DNA of 64,000 nucleotides from CALLPQ01 sp964479275. Its GTDB lineage: Bacteria; Pseudomonadota; Alphaproteobacteria; Caulobacterales; Parvularculaceae. The position numbers and the translations under genes were made by a program. Under the pieces are notes generated by a model. It was not told the DNA's origin. It searched no databases and saw nothing but the letters and a program-made list of their open reading frames with translations. The stretch is from positions 1 through 64,000 of the forward strand of contig CAYZLR010000004.1 in NCBI GenBank assembly GCA_964479275.1, written 5' to 3'. Shown here piece after piece: positions 36,438 through 45,680 of this stretch. The stretch's first letter is position 1. Each line of letters begins with the position of its first letter.

Positions 36438-37862
36438 TCATCCTAAAGCCTCTAATTTCGAGGCCAGAGCATTCGTATGCATTGTTATATCACCCGCGCC
36501 CAAACAAACAACATAATCGCCACTTTCCGCAACTTCAGAAATAACGGTAGGCAATTCCTCCAAAGAAGAGAGTGCCCGCGCATCACGGTGGCCATGACTG
36601 ATAATAGCGTCAACAAGCTCATCCCGGCCATATCCTTCAATCGGTGTTTCACCGGCGGCAAAAACATCCGTAACGAGAACAATATCAGCGTCATTATTAC
36701 ACGCGGCAAAATCGTCAAACAAATCACGTAACCGAGTATAACGATGGGGCTGAATAACTGCGATTACTTTGTTTTGCGTACCATGCCGGGCAGCACTCAA
36801 CACAGCCGATATTTCTACCGGATGATGCCCATAATCATCAATGATCGTGACCCCGTTCCAGGATCCAGCCCTAGTAAAACGCCTTTTCACACCGGTAAAA
36901 TTTTGAAATCCATTACGAATAGACTGATCACTTGCACCAAGGCGACGAGCAACAATGGCCGCGGGCAAAGAATTTAAAACATTATGAATCCCCGGCATCG
37001 GCAATTGTATATTATCAATCCGGCTCTCTTCTTCATTGCGCCCTCGAAAGACGATATCGTAATGAGCGATCCCTTCAACAAAAGAAATGTTTTCGGCCCG
37101 TACATCCGCTTGCGGATTAGAACCATAAGTAATCAATTGTCGGTCAGTAACCCTGCCCACTAAGGCTTGGACTTCCGGGTGATCAAGGCAAACAACACCA
37201 AAACCATAAAAGGGAGTATTTTCTATAAATTGATCAAACGCCTTACGCAGAGCATCAAAGCCGCCCCAATGATCCAAATGTTCAGGGTCAATATTAGTGA
37301 TAATCCCTATTGTCGTTGGTAACCTGATGAATGTGCCGTCAGACTCATCGGCCTCGACCACCATCCAATCCCCTTCTCCAAGCCGGGCATTGGTATCATA
37401 CGCATTGATGACCCCGCCATTTATCACAGTTGGATCAAGCTTGGCTTCATCAAGGAGCGCAGCGACCATTGTTGTAGTTGTGGTTTTCCCGTGGGTACCG
37501 GCAATCGAAATTGTCCATTTCAATCGCATTAATTCGGCTAACATATCCGCACGGCGCACGACCGGAATATGCTTTGCGCGCGCGGCCAAAACTTCAGCAT
37601 TATCATTTTTGATAGCTGTGGATATAACGACTGCCTCAACGCCTTCAATATTAGAAGCATCATGACCGATGTAGGTTTCTATCCCCATAGCATTCAGGCG
37701 TTTTACATTAGCGTTATCGCTCATGTCAGAACCGCGTACCTGATATCCAAGATTATGCATGACCTCAGCAATGCCGGACATGCCAATCCCCCCAATTCCA
37801 ACAAAATGCACAACCCCGACACCAAAGGGTAACCTGATCGTTATCTTCTTAGATTCAACCAT
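36438..37862 (-). CDS. murC: UDP-N-acetylmuramate--L-alanine ligase
   Basis: Adds the first amino acid, L-alanine, to UDP-MurNAc. About 474 residues. The N-terminal Rossmann domain has VHFVGIGGIGMSGIAEVM; the ATP loop is IAGTHGKTTTTTMVAALL; later motifs are ITNIDPEHLDHWG and IIDDYGHHPVEISAVL. The ATG at 37862 with GAGAG just upstream is preferred to a GTG four codons earlier. It follows murG by 34 bases. Confidence 0.95.
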   Translation of the reverse strand: MVESKKITIRLPFGVGVVHFVGIGGIGMSGIAEVMHNLGYQVRGSDMSDNANVKRLNAMGIETYIGHDASNIEGVEAVVISTAIKNDNAEVLAARAKHIPVVRRADMLAELMRLKWTISIAGTHGKTTTTTMVAALLDEAKLDPTVINGGVINAYDTNARLGEGDWMVVEADESDGTFIRLPTTIGIITNIDPEHLDHWGGFDALRKAFDQFIENTPFYGFGVVCLDHPEVQALVGRVTDRQLITYGSNPQADVRAENISFVEGIAHYDIVFRGRNEEESRIDNIQLPMPGIHNVLNSLPAAIVARRLGASDQSIRNGFQNFTGVKRRFTRAGSWNGVTIIDDYGHHPVEISAVLSAARHGTQNKVIAVIQPHRYTRLRDLFDDFAACNNDADIVLVTDVFAAGETPIEGYGRDELVDAIISHGHRDARALSSLEELPTVISEVAESGDYVVCLGAGDITMHTNALASKLEALG

Positions 37863-37896
37863 ACTCTCTATCACTCAATACCCGTTCAGCTATTTT

Positions 37897-39012
37897 TTAA
37901 CCGTTCAATTCTATCATTTCTTCGACCAAATCAGCCATCATAACCGCTGCGTTGGTTTTCACTCTACCATTGGCCGCTTCTACCATTCGCGAAAGATGAC
38001 CCGGACTTGTCATGAGCCTTTCTAAAGTCGCTCGCAAGCCCCCAGCATTAAAATCTTTTTCAGGTATCAATATGGCCGCATCTGCCTCAGAAAGGACACG
38101 CGCATTCATCGTCTGGTGATCATCCATCGCGATTGCCAGGGGTACAAAAATGGCTGGCCGCGCAAGGGTTGCAATTTCTGTCACTGTAGAAGCGCCAGAA
38201 CGGGCCAGCACTAAGTGCGTTTGATTGATCTTTTGTGGTAGATCTTGAAAAAACGGCTCAATTTCTGCCGTTACACCGAGCCGCCCATACTGCTCTTTCA
38301 CACTGGCAATATCTTCCTGGCGAACCTGGTGAGAGACAATTAAGGATCGCCGCAAATGATTGGGTAGCGCAGAAATTGCGTCGACTGGCACTTGTGAAAA
38401 CAAGGATGCCCCTTGGCTGCCTCCCGTGATCAAAAAACGAAACGGTTCGCCAATTTTTGGCTCCTGAAAGGGCAGCCCTGCAATTTCAAGCACCGCATCT
38501 CGCACTGGATTTCCCACTTCATGACGCGGTGTCTTTAAAGCTGGCGGCACGCCCGTCAACACGGGAAAAGCATGGGCAAGAAAACGCGCCTTCTTAGCTA
38601 AAAACCTATTGGCGCGGCCGAGTTGGCTATTTTGTTCATGAACTGCATACGGAATATTACCGATTGCCGCAGCTTGTAGCGCAGGGAGTGATGGGTATCC
38701 GCCAAAGCCAATCGCGGCGATAGGTTTTGAAGAATTAATCTGATATAACGCCTGCATCAAACCGCTAGCCATAGCAGTTGCTGCTGATAATTTACCAACA
38801 ATACCTTTTGCATTCGGGTTCGCCGCTTTTATCTCAAAAATTCTATCTGCGGGAAAATCATGTGTATAGCGCATCCCACGAGCATCAGTGATCAGGTGTA
38901 TTTGATGCTGCCTTCGGCGCAATTCTTGAGCCAGGCTTTGCGCGGGAAACATATGACCCCCCGTGCCCCCTGCTCCCAATAGGATCGGCCCCGTATAAAT
39001 TGATCCTGTCAT
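37897..39012 (-). CDS. murG: UDP-GlcNAc:lipid I N-acetylglucosaminyltransferase
   Basis: Turns lipid I into lipid II on the inner face of the membrane. The 371-residue GT-B enzyme has LLGAGGTGGHMFPAQSLAQEL at the N-terminus (GGTGGH loop), HEQNSQLGRANRFLA, and FLITGGSQGASLFSQ in the C-terminal donor domain, with LVLARSGASTVTEIATL near the sugar-nucleotide site. Its ATG shares one base with the ftsW stop (TGATG). Confidence 0.96.
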   Translation of the reverse strand: MTGSIYTGPILLGAGGTGGHMFPAQSLAQELRRRQHQIHLITDARGMRYTHDFPADRIFEIKAANPNAKGIVGKLSAATAMASGLMQALYQINSSKPIAAIGFGGYPSLPALQAAAIGNIPYAVHEQNSQLGRANRFLAKKARFLAHAFPVLTGVPPALKTPRHEVGNPVRDAVLEIAGLPFQEPKIGEPFRFLITGGSQGASLFSQVPVDAISALPNHLRRSLIVSHQVRQEDIASVKEQYGRLGVTAEIEPFFQDLPQKINQTHLVLARSGASTVTEIATLARPAIFVPLAIAMDDHQTMNARVLSEADAAILIPEKDFNAGGLRATLERLMTSPGHLSRMVEAANGRVKTNAAVMMADLVEEMIELNG

Positions 39013-40151
39013 CAGGGCATGATCTCCCGTCGGCGGGTAATAGGTCCCTGCACTCTGGTGAGGGCAAAAATAAATCCAACGGTAAGTCCCGTGGCCAATA
39101 GGGAAGACCCCCCATAGGAAATAAAGGGCAAGGTCATTCCTTTAGCTGGAAGAGCGCGTAAATTCACACCAATATTAATAAAGGCTTGAAAACCAATCAT
39201 TGCCGCTAAACCACATACAGCAACTTGCGTAAAAACAGATCTCAATGCCAAAGCCCGATAGAATGTTCGTCCTACAAAACTAAAAAACAAAATGAGGATC
39301 ATCGCGCAAAGTATGAATCCATATTCTTCACCGCCAACTGCAAAAATAAAATCTGTGTGCGCATCAGGCAAGCTATGCTTTATTCGGGCTTCATTCGCCC
39401 CCTGCCCCAATGGTCCACCATGAGTAATTGCTTCAATGGCTTTATCCACTTGATAACTATCGCCAACTTCAGGCTTTAAAAATGTATCAATCCTCTTCGT
39501 AACATGAGGGAATAAAAAATAACCCGCAATAAGCGCAGCCGCTCCTAATCCAGCTAACGCAAACAACCAAATCATTGACCAACCAGCAATAAAAAACATC
39601 ACAGCCCATACGGCAGTAATTAACACCCACTGGCCGATATCAGGTTGAGAAATTAATAGAGCCGACATTAAAACATACAGCCCTAACGCAATTGCCCCGC
39701 CGGGCACTGATTTATCCCGCGCTCCTTCTGCCAACATCCAGGCGGCCGTAATGACAAACCCGGTTTTTGCAAATTCTGATGGTTGCAGTCCGATTGGACC
39801 AACATCCAGCCATCGTTTCGCGCCATTGATTTCAGCGCCCACCAACAAAACCAACCCCATCAAAAAGAGTGACCCGATGAACAAAAAGACTCCCGCCCGG
39901 CGCACTTGTAGCGGCGTCAGTAGAGAAACGGCAACCATTAACCCAAGACTCGGGCCCAGGAACAATAATTGGCGCAATGGAAAATGGTAAACGCTAATAT
40001 GAGATAAACGAGAAGAAGCAACTGGCCCCGCAGCCTGAATCAGCAAAATACCGATAAAGATAATTGCCGTAATGATCCCAATATTCAGATGATCGACAGA
40101 CCACCACCAGCGAGCAAAAAGACTATTATCATTACGCGAGGGCATCCTCAT
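39012..40151 (-). CDS. ftsW: Septal peptidoglycan polymerase FtsW (SEDS family)
   Basis: SEDS glycan polymerase of the divisome, working with FtsI. The 379-residue protein has about ten membrane helices. Family motifs seen are INGAKRWLDVGPIGLQPSEFAK, LISQPDIGQW, and near the end ALPAKGMTLPFISYGGSSLLA. Its ATG overlaps the murD stop by four bases and its stop overlaps murG by one, so murD, ftsW and murG are coupled. Confidence 0.95.
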   Translation of the reverse strand: MRMPSRNDNSLFARWWWSVDHLNIGIITAIIFIGILLIQAAGPVASSRLSHISVYHFPLRQLLFLGPSLGLMVAVSLLTPLQVRRAGVFLFIGSLFLMGLVLLVGAEINGAKRWLDVGPIGLQPSEFAKTGFVITAAWMLAEGARDKSVPGGAIALGLYVLMSALLISQPDIGQWVLITAVWAVMFFIAGWSMIWLFALAGLGAAALIAGYFLFPHVTKRIDTFLKPEVGDSYQVDKAIEAITHGGPLGQGANEARIKHSLPDAHTDFIFAVGGEEYGFILCAMILILFFSFVGRTFYRALALRSVFTQVAVCGLAAMIGFQAFINIGVNLRALPAKGMTLPFISYGGSSLLATGLTVGFIFALTRVQGPITRRREIMP

Positions 40152-41572
40152 GCAACTTGCCCTCCCTCAGCGGCAATCTTCTCTACAATCTTGCGAAAAG
40201 CCTCGCCGCGTGCTTCAAAATTTTTAAACTGGTCAAATGAAGCCGCAGCTGGCGAAAGCAATATGATCGGGTTTCTGTCTGATTTGCTTGATAACCCTGC
40301 AAGGGCATCAGAAAATGCCTTATACACCGCATGTTGCATATTTTTAAAAACCCGGCTTTCAACGTCACCGTTTACCTGTTCATGAAACGCCATTGCACAA
40401 TCACCAAAGAAATAGGCTTTCTCTACCGATTTTAAACGGCCTTGCAACTCTCTGATTCCATCTTCTTTCGCCTGACCGCCAGCAATCCAGTATATGGATT
40501 TAAAGGCGGTTAGCGCCTTAGACACAGCATCAGCATTCGTCGCTTTCGAGTCATTTACAAAAGTAACCCCGCCAATTTGGGCAATCTTTTCCATTCGATG
40601 CGGTAAGCCCTTGAATTTTGCCATCGCCAGCATCGCCACAGGCGGCGACACACCAAGACTATTACAAACGGCAAAAGCGGCAGCTGCATTTTGATGATTA
40701 TGTCGCCCATGTAACGCAGAAACATCGGGTATTTTACCACCGCTTGTAGTCTTATGGTCAAAATTATAAAAAAGCTCCGCCCCAAGGACAAAGACCCCAT
40801 TGCCTAATGTTCCCATCGCAGAAACGGGGATAATCTTCGCATGTTGCCCAGAAATTAGATCCGTGCATATGCTTTGCGAAATCGCATCATCTACACCAAT
40901 AACAGCGATATCATCTTTTTGCTGATTATTAAAAATACGCCGTTTGGCGGCAATATAACCATCCATTCCCCCATGACGATCAAGATGGTCTGGGCTAAGG
41001 TTTAAAAAAACACAAATATCTGAACGCAATGATTTTGTTAAATCTAGTTGGTAGGAAGAAAGTTCCAACACATAAATGGCATTTTCTTCCAAAGGCGGCA
41101 TAGACAAAACAGCATTGCCAATATTGCCGCCTTCATAAACTTTATGTCCGGTTTCACGCAAAATGTGCGCGATCAAGGCCGTTGTCGTTGATTTACCGTT
41201 GGAGCCCGTTACCGTTACAATTTTTGGGCGTACCTCAGGGGGCATTGCATTGACGGCTCGCGCAAATAATTCAATATCGCCGATAACTTCAACCCCAGCA
41301 GCCCTCGCTTTTTGCACGACACCGTGGGGACGTGGATGTGTTAACGGCACACCCGGGCTCAACACTAATGCTGACAACTGATCCCACGGCCATGAAATTG
41401 GTTGTTCAGCAAGATATTGAGTATTGGCTGTTTTCTCACGCGCTAAAGGGTTTTCATCATAGGAATAAACCTCTGCACCGGAAGCCGCAAGAGAAGCCGC
41501 ACTCGACAAGCCACTTGCACCTAGCCCGAAAACACCAACGCTTTTCCCATCCATATCAGGTAGCTTAATCAC
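40148..41572 (-). CDS. murD: UDP-N-acetylmuramoylalanine--D-glutamate ligase
   Basis: Adds D-glutamate to UDP-MurNAc-L-Ala. The 474-residue Mur ligase has VFGLGASGLSSAASLAASGA at the N-terminus, the ATP loop TVTGSNGKSTTTALIAHIL and the motif FLNLSPDHLDRHGGMDGYI. The start is a GTG with TAGGA nine bases upstream; no ATG is close by. It lies ten bases downstream of mraY. Confidence 0.95.
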   Translation of the reverse strand: MIKLPDMDGKSVGVFGLGASGLSSAASLAASGAEVYSYDENPLAREKTANTQYLAEQPISWPWDQLSALVLSPGVPLTHPRPHGVVQKARAAGVEVIGDIELFARAVNAMPPEVRPKIVTVTGSNGKSTTTALIAHILRETGHKVYEGGNIGNAVLSMPPLEENAIYVLELSSYQLDLTKSLRSDICVFLNLSPDHLDRHGGMDGYIAAKRRIFNNQQKDDIAVIGVDDAISQSICTDLISGQHAKIIPVSAMGTLGNGVFVLGAELFYNFDHKTTSGGKIPDVSALHGRHNHQNAAAAFAVCNSLGVSPPVAMLAMAKFKGLPHRMEKIAQIGGVTFVNDSKATNADAVSKALTAFKSIYWIAGGQAKEDGIRELQGRLKSVEKAYFFGDCAMAFHEQVNGDVESRVFKNMQHAVYKAFSDALAGLSSKSDRNPIILLSPAAASFDQFKNFEARGEAFRKIVEKIAAEGGQVA

Positions 41573-41582
41573 AAAAATATTC

Positions 41583-42686
41583 CTACCGAAGTTTCAATGT
41601 TGCAAGACCAATGAGCGCCAAAATCACGGCAACAATCCAAAAGCGAATAACAATGGTTGGTTCCTTCCAACCCAATTGCTCAAAATGATGATGAATAGGA
41701 GCCATACGGAACACCCTTTTTCCAAACATCTTAAAAGAAGCAATTTGTATCATGACGGACAGACCCTCCAATACAAAAAGTCCCCCCACAATGGCTAAAA
41801 CGATTTCATGCTTGGCTGCAACCGCTATCGCACCAATTGCCCCCCCTAAAGCCAAAGAACCAGTATCGCCCATAAAAATCATCGCGGGCGGGGCATTGAA
41901 CCATAAAAATCCTAATCCGGACCCAACGATGGCGCCACAAATAATTGTCAACTCGCCGGCACCTGGTACATAAGGAACTTGTAAATATTCTGCATAAATT
42001 GCATTGCCCACCAAATAGACAATCACAGCATAAGTGGCAGCTGCGATCATCACGGGCACTGTTGCAAGACCATCAAGGCCATCGGTCAAGTTGACCGTAT
42101 TTGAAGCGCCAACAATAACAAAGGCAGCGAAGGGGACAAATAAGATACCCAGTGGAACAAAAAGTTCTTTAAAAAAAGGTAACGGTACCGAGCTTGCTAG
42201 TCCCGCAGGTGCCCCTTCCGCTGCACCTAAAACTTTCATGCAAGCATACCCGGCTATTAAGGCAACAGCAAATTGCACAATGAGTTTCACGGAACCCACG
42301 ACGCCGCCGCTCGTCTGTTTTGTGACTTTTTGATAGTCGTCCACAAAGCCCAAAAGTCCAAAAGCGAGGGTCACACCCATCACGATCCAGACATAAGCAT
42401 TGCTTAAGTCTGCCCATAAAAAAGTTGAGATGCTCAGTGATAACAAAATTAACACCCCGCCCATCGTTGGCGTTCCGGCTTTCTCAATAATATGACTTTG
42501 CGGACCATCCTCCCGAATTGGTTGACCACGCCCTTGCTTTTCACGCATCCAGTTGATCAAGCGTGGCCCCAGCAAAAAAGAAATGATCAAAGCCGTCATT
42601 ACCGCCCCACCTGAGCGAAACGTCAAATACCGAAAAACATTCAAAATCGGATATGTATCAGAAAAATTAGCAAGAATATAAAGCAT
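41583..42686 (-). CDS. mraY: Phospho-N-acetylmuramoyl-pentapeptide-transferase
   Basis: Transfers phospho-MurNAc-pentapeptide to undecaprenyl phosphate, making lipid I. The 367-residue protein is almost all membrane helices (about ten). Catalytic aspartates lie in GFVDDYQKVTKQ and VNLTDGLDGLA; the histidine-rich loop is MAPIHHHFEQLGW, all as expected. The next gene downstream is murD; murF lies 52 bases upstream. Confidence 0.96.
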   Translation of the reverse strand: MLYILANFSDTYPILNVFRYLTFRSGGAVMTALIISFLLGPRLINWMREKQGRGQPIREDGPQSHIIEKAGTPTMGGVLILLSLSISTFLWADLSNAYVWIVMGVTLAFGLLGFVDDYQKVTKQTSGGVVGSVKLIVQFAVALIAGYACMKVLGAAEGAPAGLASSVPLPFFKELFVPLGILFVPFAAFVIVGASNTVNLTDGLDGLATVPVMIAAATYAVIVYLVGNAIYAEYLQVPYVPGAGELTIICGAIVGSGLGFLWFNAPPAMIFMGDTGSLALGGAIGAIAVAAKHEIVLAIVGGLFVLEGLSVMIQIASFKMFGKRVFRMAPIHHHFEQLGWKEPTIVIRFWIVAVILALIGLATLKLR

Positions 42687-42738
42687 AAAACTGTTTGGGA
42701 ACCTTATAATTATAGATAATGATCAAATGAAAATGGGA

Positions 42739-44217
42739 TCATAAAGATTGCAAATCCTTTAACGCATTCGCAACTAGGCTAACCTTAGACCCGTTCGAAC
42801 CTTTGACCATAATAATGTCACCTTCGTGCAGATCGATTGCTATTTTTTTGGCAAGTTCCGCCGGATCAACCACATTCAAGCCGCGAATAGCCTCCGGAAC
42901 CACGCGCCAGAGCGCGTCCATTCCAGCCCCAGCGACATACAGCTTCTCTATATTTGCTGCCATCAAAGGCTCGATAAGGGCGGCATGCAAAGGCGCACTC
43001 TCTATGCCGAGCTCCAACATTTCTCCTAGAACTGCAATTCTCCGCCCCGTTGGTGCACCAGGTTTAAGACTTGCTAGCAGCGATAGTGAGGCTCGCATCG
43101 AAGCGGGGTTGGCATTATAACTCTCGTCAATTAGCGTAAAATGAGTGCCATCTGTTCGATCGCTAAGTTTGTCTCCCTTTGTCGGCAAGGGGATTTTGAT
43201 TTGCTCTCCGCGCCCGGCACCGGCATGAAACGTCGCTAGCGATTGCAAACAAGGAGATAAAGGCGCCCCAACACTCACGGCAGCTCCTATTGCAGCTAAG
43301 GCGTTCATGGCCTGATGCTCGCCGCCCGCGCCAAGTGTAAAATCATGACGCTCTCCGAAAATTTGCGCCCTGACCTTTTGCCCTTTCTCAATGGCTTTGG
43401 TTGAGAGAAGTCGCAGATCAGCTCGTTCTTGCGAGCCAAAAGTTAACATTTTACCCCCAGCTTTAATGGCTGCAGAAGTCTTGGCTATCTGCAATAGCAA
43501 GTCGAAATGGCGATTATCATGAGGCAGAATGGCACAACCACCTGGCTTTATACCGCTAAATATCTCCGCTTTCGCCCGAGCAATATCTTCCTCACTGTCA
43601 AAAAATTCTAAATGGGCCGATGCGACGGTCGTAATAATCGCCGCATGGGGGCGAACCAAATCGACCAAAGGGGTAATCTCACCCGCATGGTTCATTCCAA
43701 TTTCGAATACCCCAAAGCGGGCCGTAATGGGCATGCGTGCCATTGTTAAAGGGACACCAAAATGATTATTGAAACTACGATCAGCCGCATGGACACGTCC
43801 AACATTAACCAACATATGTCGCAACATATCTTTAGTGCTTGTTTTCCCTGCGCTGCCAGTAACCGCGATGCGTTTTCCAAAATTGCGCAACCTTGCAGCC
43901 CGCGCCAAATCCTCAAGACCTGCTAATGTATCACGCACAACCAGAAAAGGTTTGCCCGCAGGAGCATTTTGTGGAGGCTTTGTAACCAGCGCCGCAGCAG
44001 CCCCAGCAGCAAAAGCATCTTCAACAAACTCATGCCCATCACGCACGTCATTGAGCGCGACAAAAATTTCACCAGGCCTAAGGGCTCGGCTATCAATTGA
44101 AATTCCCTTTGCGCTCCATTCCTCCGCCTCCCAACGGTCCGGGAGGCCACCTTTCGCGCATAACATACCACCTGTAGCAGCCGCTGCCTCATAGGCAGTC
44201 CATAATTTATCAACCAT
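42739..44217 (-). CDS. murF: UDP-N-acetylmuramoyl-tripeptide--D-alanyl-D-alanine ligase
   Basis: Adds D-Ala-D-Ala to the UDP-MurNAc-tripeptide, finishing the pentapeptide. The 492-residue Mur ligase has ISIDSRALRPGEIFVAL in the N-terminal domain, the ATP loop AVTGSAGKTSTKDMLRHML, and DESYNANPASMRASLSLL near the C-terminal domain. It starts 15 bases after the stop of murE. The end carries MVKGSNGSKVSLVANAL. Confidence 0.95.
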   Translation of the reverse strand: MVDKLWTAYEAAAATGGMLCAKGGLPDRWEAEEWSAKGISIDSRALRPGEIFVALNDVRDGHEFVEDAFAAGAAAALVTKPPQNAPAGKPFLVVRDTLAGLEDLARAARLRNFGKRIAVTGSAGKTSTKDMLRHMLVNVGRVHAADRSFNNHFGVPLTMARMPITARFGVFEIGMNHAGEITPLVDLVRPHAAIITTVASAHLEFFDSEEDIARAKAEIFSGIKPGGCAILPHDNRHFDLLLQIAKTSAAIKAGGKMLTFGSQERADLRLLSTKAIEKGQKVRAQIFGERHDFTLGAGGEHQAMNALAAIGAAVSVGAPLSPCLQSLATFHAGAGRGEQIKIPLPTKGDKLSDRTDGTHFTLIDESYNANPASMRASLSLLASLKPGAPTGRRIAVLGEMLELGIESAPLHAALIEPLMAANIEKLYVAGAGMDALWRVVPEAIRGLNVVDPAELAKKIAIDLHEGDIIMVKGSNGSKVSLVANALKDLQSL

Positions 44218-44232
44218 ACCAATCCACCATTA

Positions 44233-45678
44233 TCACACTAACCCCGCGATCTGCCCCGCGACCTCCTTTGCATCATCAAAGTCATGAACCACGCCATTAA
44301 TCGTCTGCCCACTCTCATGACCTTTCCCCAAAACCAGCAAGACATCTCCTAGCTCCAACATTTCCACGCCCAATTCAATTGCACGAGATCGGTCCCCAAT
44401 ATTGGATGCCTCGGGTGCACCTTGTAAAATTTCATCACGTATTTGCGCCGGATTTTCAAATCGCGGATTATCATCAGCCAGTATGACATAGTCCGCATTT
44501 TGCCTTGCCGCCCTACCCATTAATGGTCGTTTACCACGATCGCGATCACCGCCCGCCCCGATGATCGCAATCAACCGGCCTTGGGTATGTGGGCGCACAG
44601 ACTGTAAAACCGTTTCAATCGCATCAGGTGTATGGGCATAATCAACATAAATTGCAGCGCCGTTTTTCTCACCGGCTAACATCATACGCCCTGGCACCCC
44701 TTTGAGTTTTGACAACGCGCCCATGACATCGTTAAGCTCAAAGCCGCTCTCAACGACGATCGCCGCTGCCAGTAAAATATTTTCTGCCTGAAAAGCACCG
44801 ACAAGGGGAACGACAAAATCAAATACCCGCCCATTTGCGCGCGCACTTATCTCCAAACCATTAGGAATTGCATTCGCTTTATCCAAACTATAATCGCAAT
44901 GATTACGACCAATTGTTGTTATACGTACGTTATGAGTTTCTAAATCTCTCAATAAATCGGAACCGCCTGCCCCGTCCACATTGACAATAGCAACACCATC
45001 GGCATTCAACAGCTTTGTAAACAATCTTTTTTTCGCTGCAAAATAATCCTCAAAGCCATCGTGATAATCAAGATGATCCTGCGTAATATTGGTAAAAGCA
45101 GCACACTGAAAAGAAACTCCGTCACAACGATATTGCGCCAGCCCATGACTGGACACCTCCATCGCCATAAAATCACATCCTGCACGTTTTGCACGCATCA
45201 AGGCATGATGCAAAGTGACCGGATCCGGGGTTGTATGGCCAAGATTTTCTACAAAGCCTTGCTCACCAGTAACATCAACGCCCAACGTGCCAAGAGACCC
45301 GCCGCGCGCGCCGAGCAATGACCAAAGCTGGCTCACAAACTGCGCGGTTGAAGTCTTGCCATTAGTCCCTGTAATCCCTACTCGATAATTCGGCATATCT
45401 GGATAGAAACTTGCGGCCAAACGCGCTAAAAGATGACGAGGCTCATCGTCTTGAAGCAATATAATATGATCTGGCAAATCAAGCTCAACACCAGACCTGA
45501 CGAGCACACCAACCGCGCCAGCGTGTAATGCCTGCGGAATATATTTCACACCGTCATTGGCACTCCCCTGCAATGCGGCAAAAATATAGCCATCCCTCAC
45601 ATCTCGACTATCGGCCGTTAACCCCGTAATCTCAAGATCAGGTGCGCAATCTTTTTTTAATAATTGCGATAGACGCAT
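44233..45678 (-). CDS. murE: UDP-MurNAc-L-Ala-D-Glu--meso-2,6-diaminopimelate ligase
   Basis: Adds the third residue of the stem peptide. The 481-residue protein has ITGLTADSRDVRDGYIFAAL, the ATP loop VGITGTNGKTSTAQFVSQLW and YVDYAHTPDAIETVL. The DNPR motif (residues 403-406, in LADDNPRFENP) marks enzymes that add meso-diaminopimelate rather than lysine, so the organism makes meso-DAP peptidoglycan. It starts two bases after the stop of ftsI. Confidence 0.96.
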   Translation of the reverse strand: MRLSQLLKKDCAPDLEITGLTADSRDVRDGYIFAALQGSANDGVKYIPQALHAGAVGVLVRSGVELDLPDHIILLQDDEPRHLLARLAASFYPDMPNYRVGITGTNGKTSTAQFVSQLWSLLGARGGSLGTLGVDVTGEQGFVENLGHTTPDPVTLHHALMRAKRAGCDFMAMEVSSHGLAQYRCDGVSFQCAAFTNITQDHLDYHDGFEDYFAAKKRLFTKLLNADGVAIVNVDGAGGSDLLRDLETHNVRITTIGRNHCDYSLDKANAIPNGLEISARANGRVFDFVVPLVGAFQAENILLAAAIVVESGFELNDVMGALSKLKGVPGRMMLAGEKNGAAIYVDYAHTPDAIETVLQSVRPHTQGRLIAIIGAGGDRDRGKRPLMGRAARQNADYVILADDNPRFENPAQIRDEILQGAPEASNIGDRSRAIELGVEMLELGDVLLVLGKGHESGQTINGVVHDFDDAKEVAGQIAGLV

Positions 45679-45680
45679 GA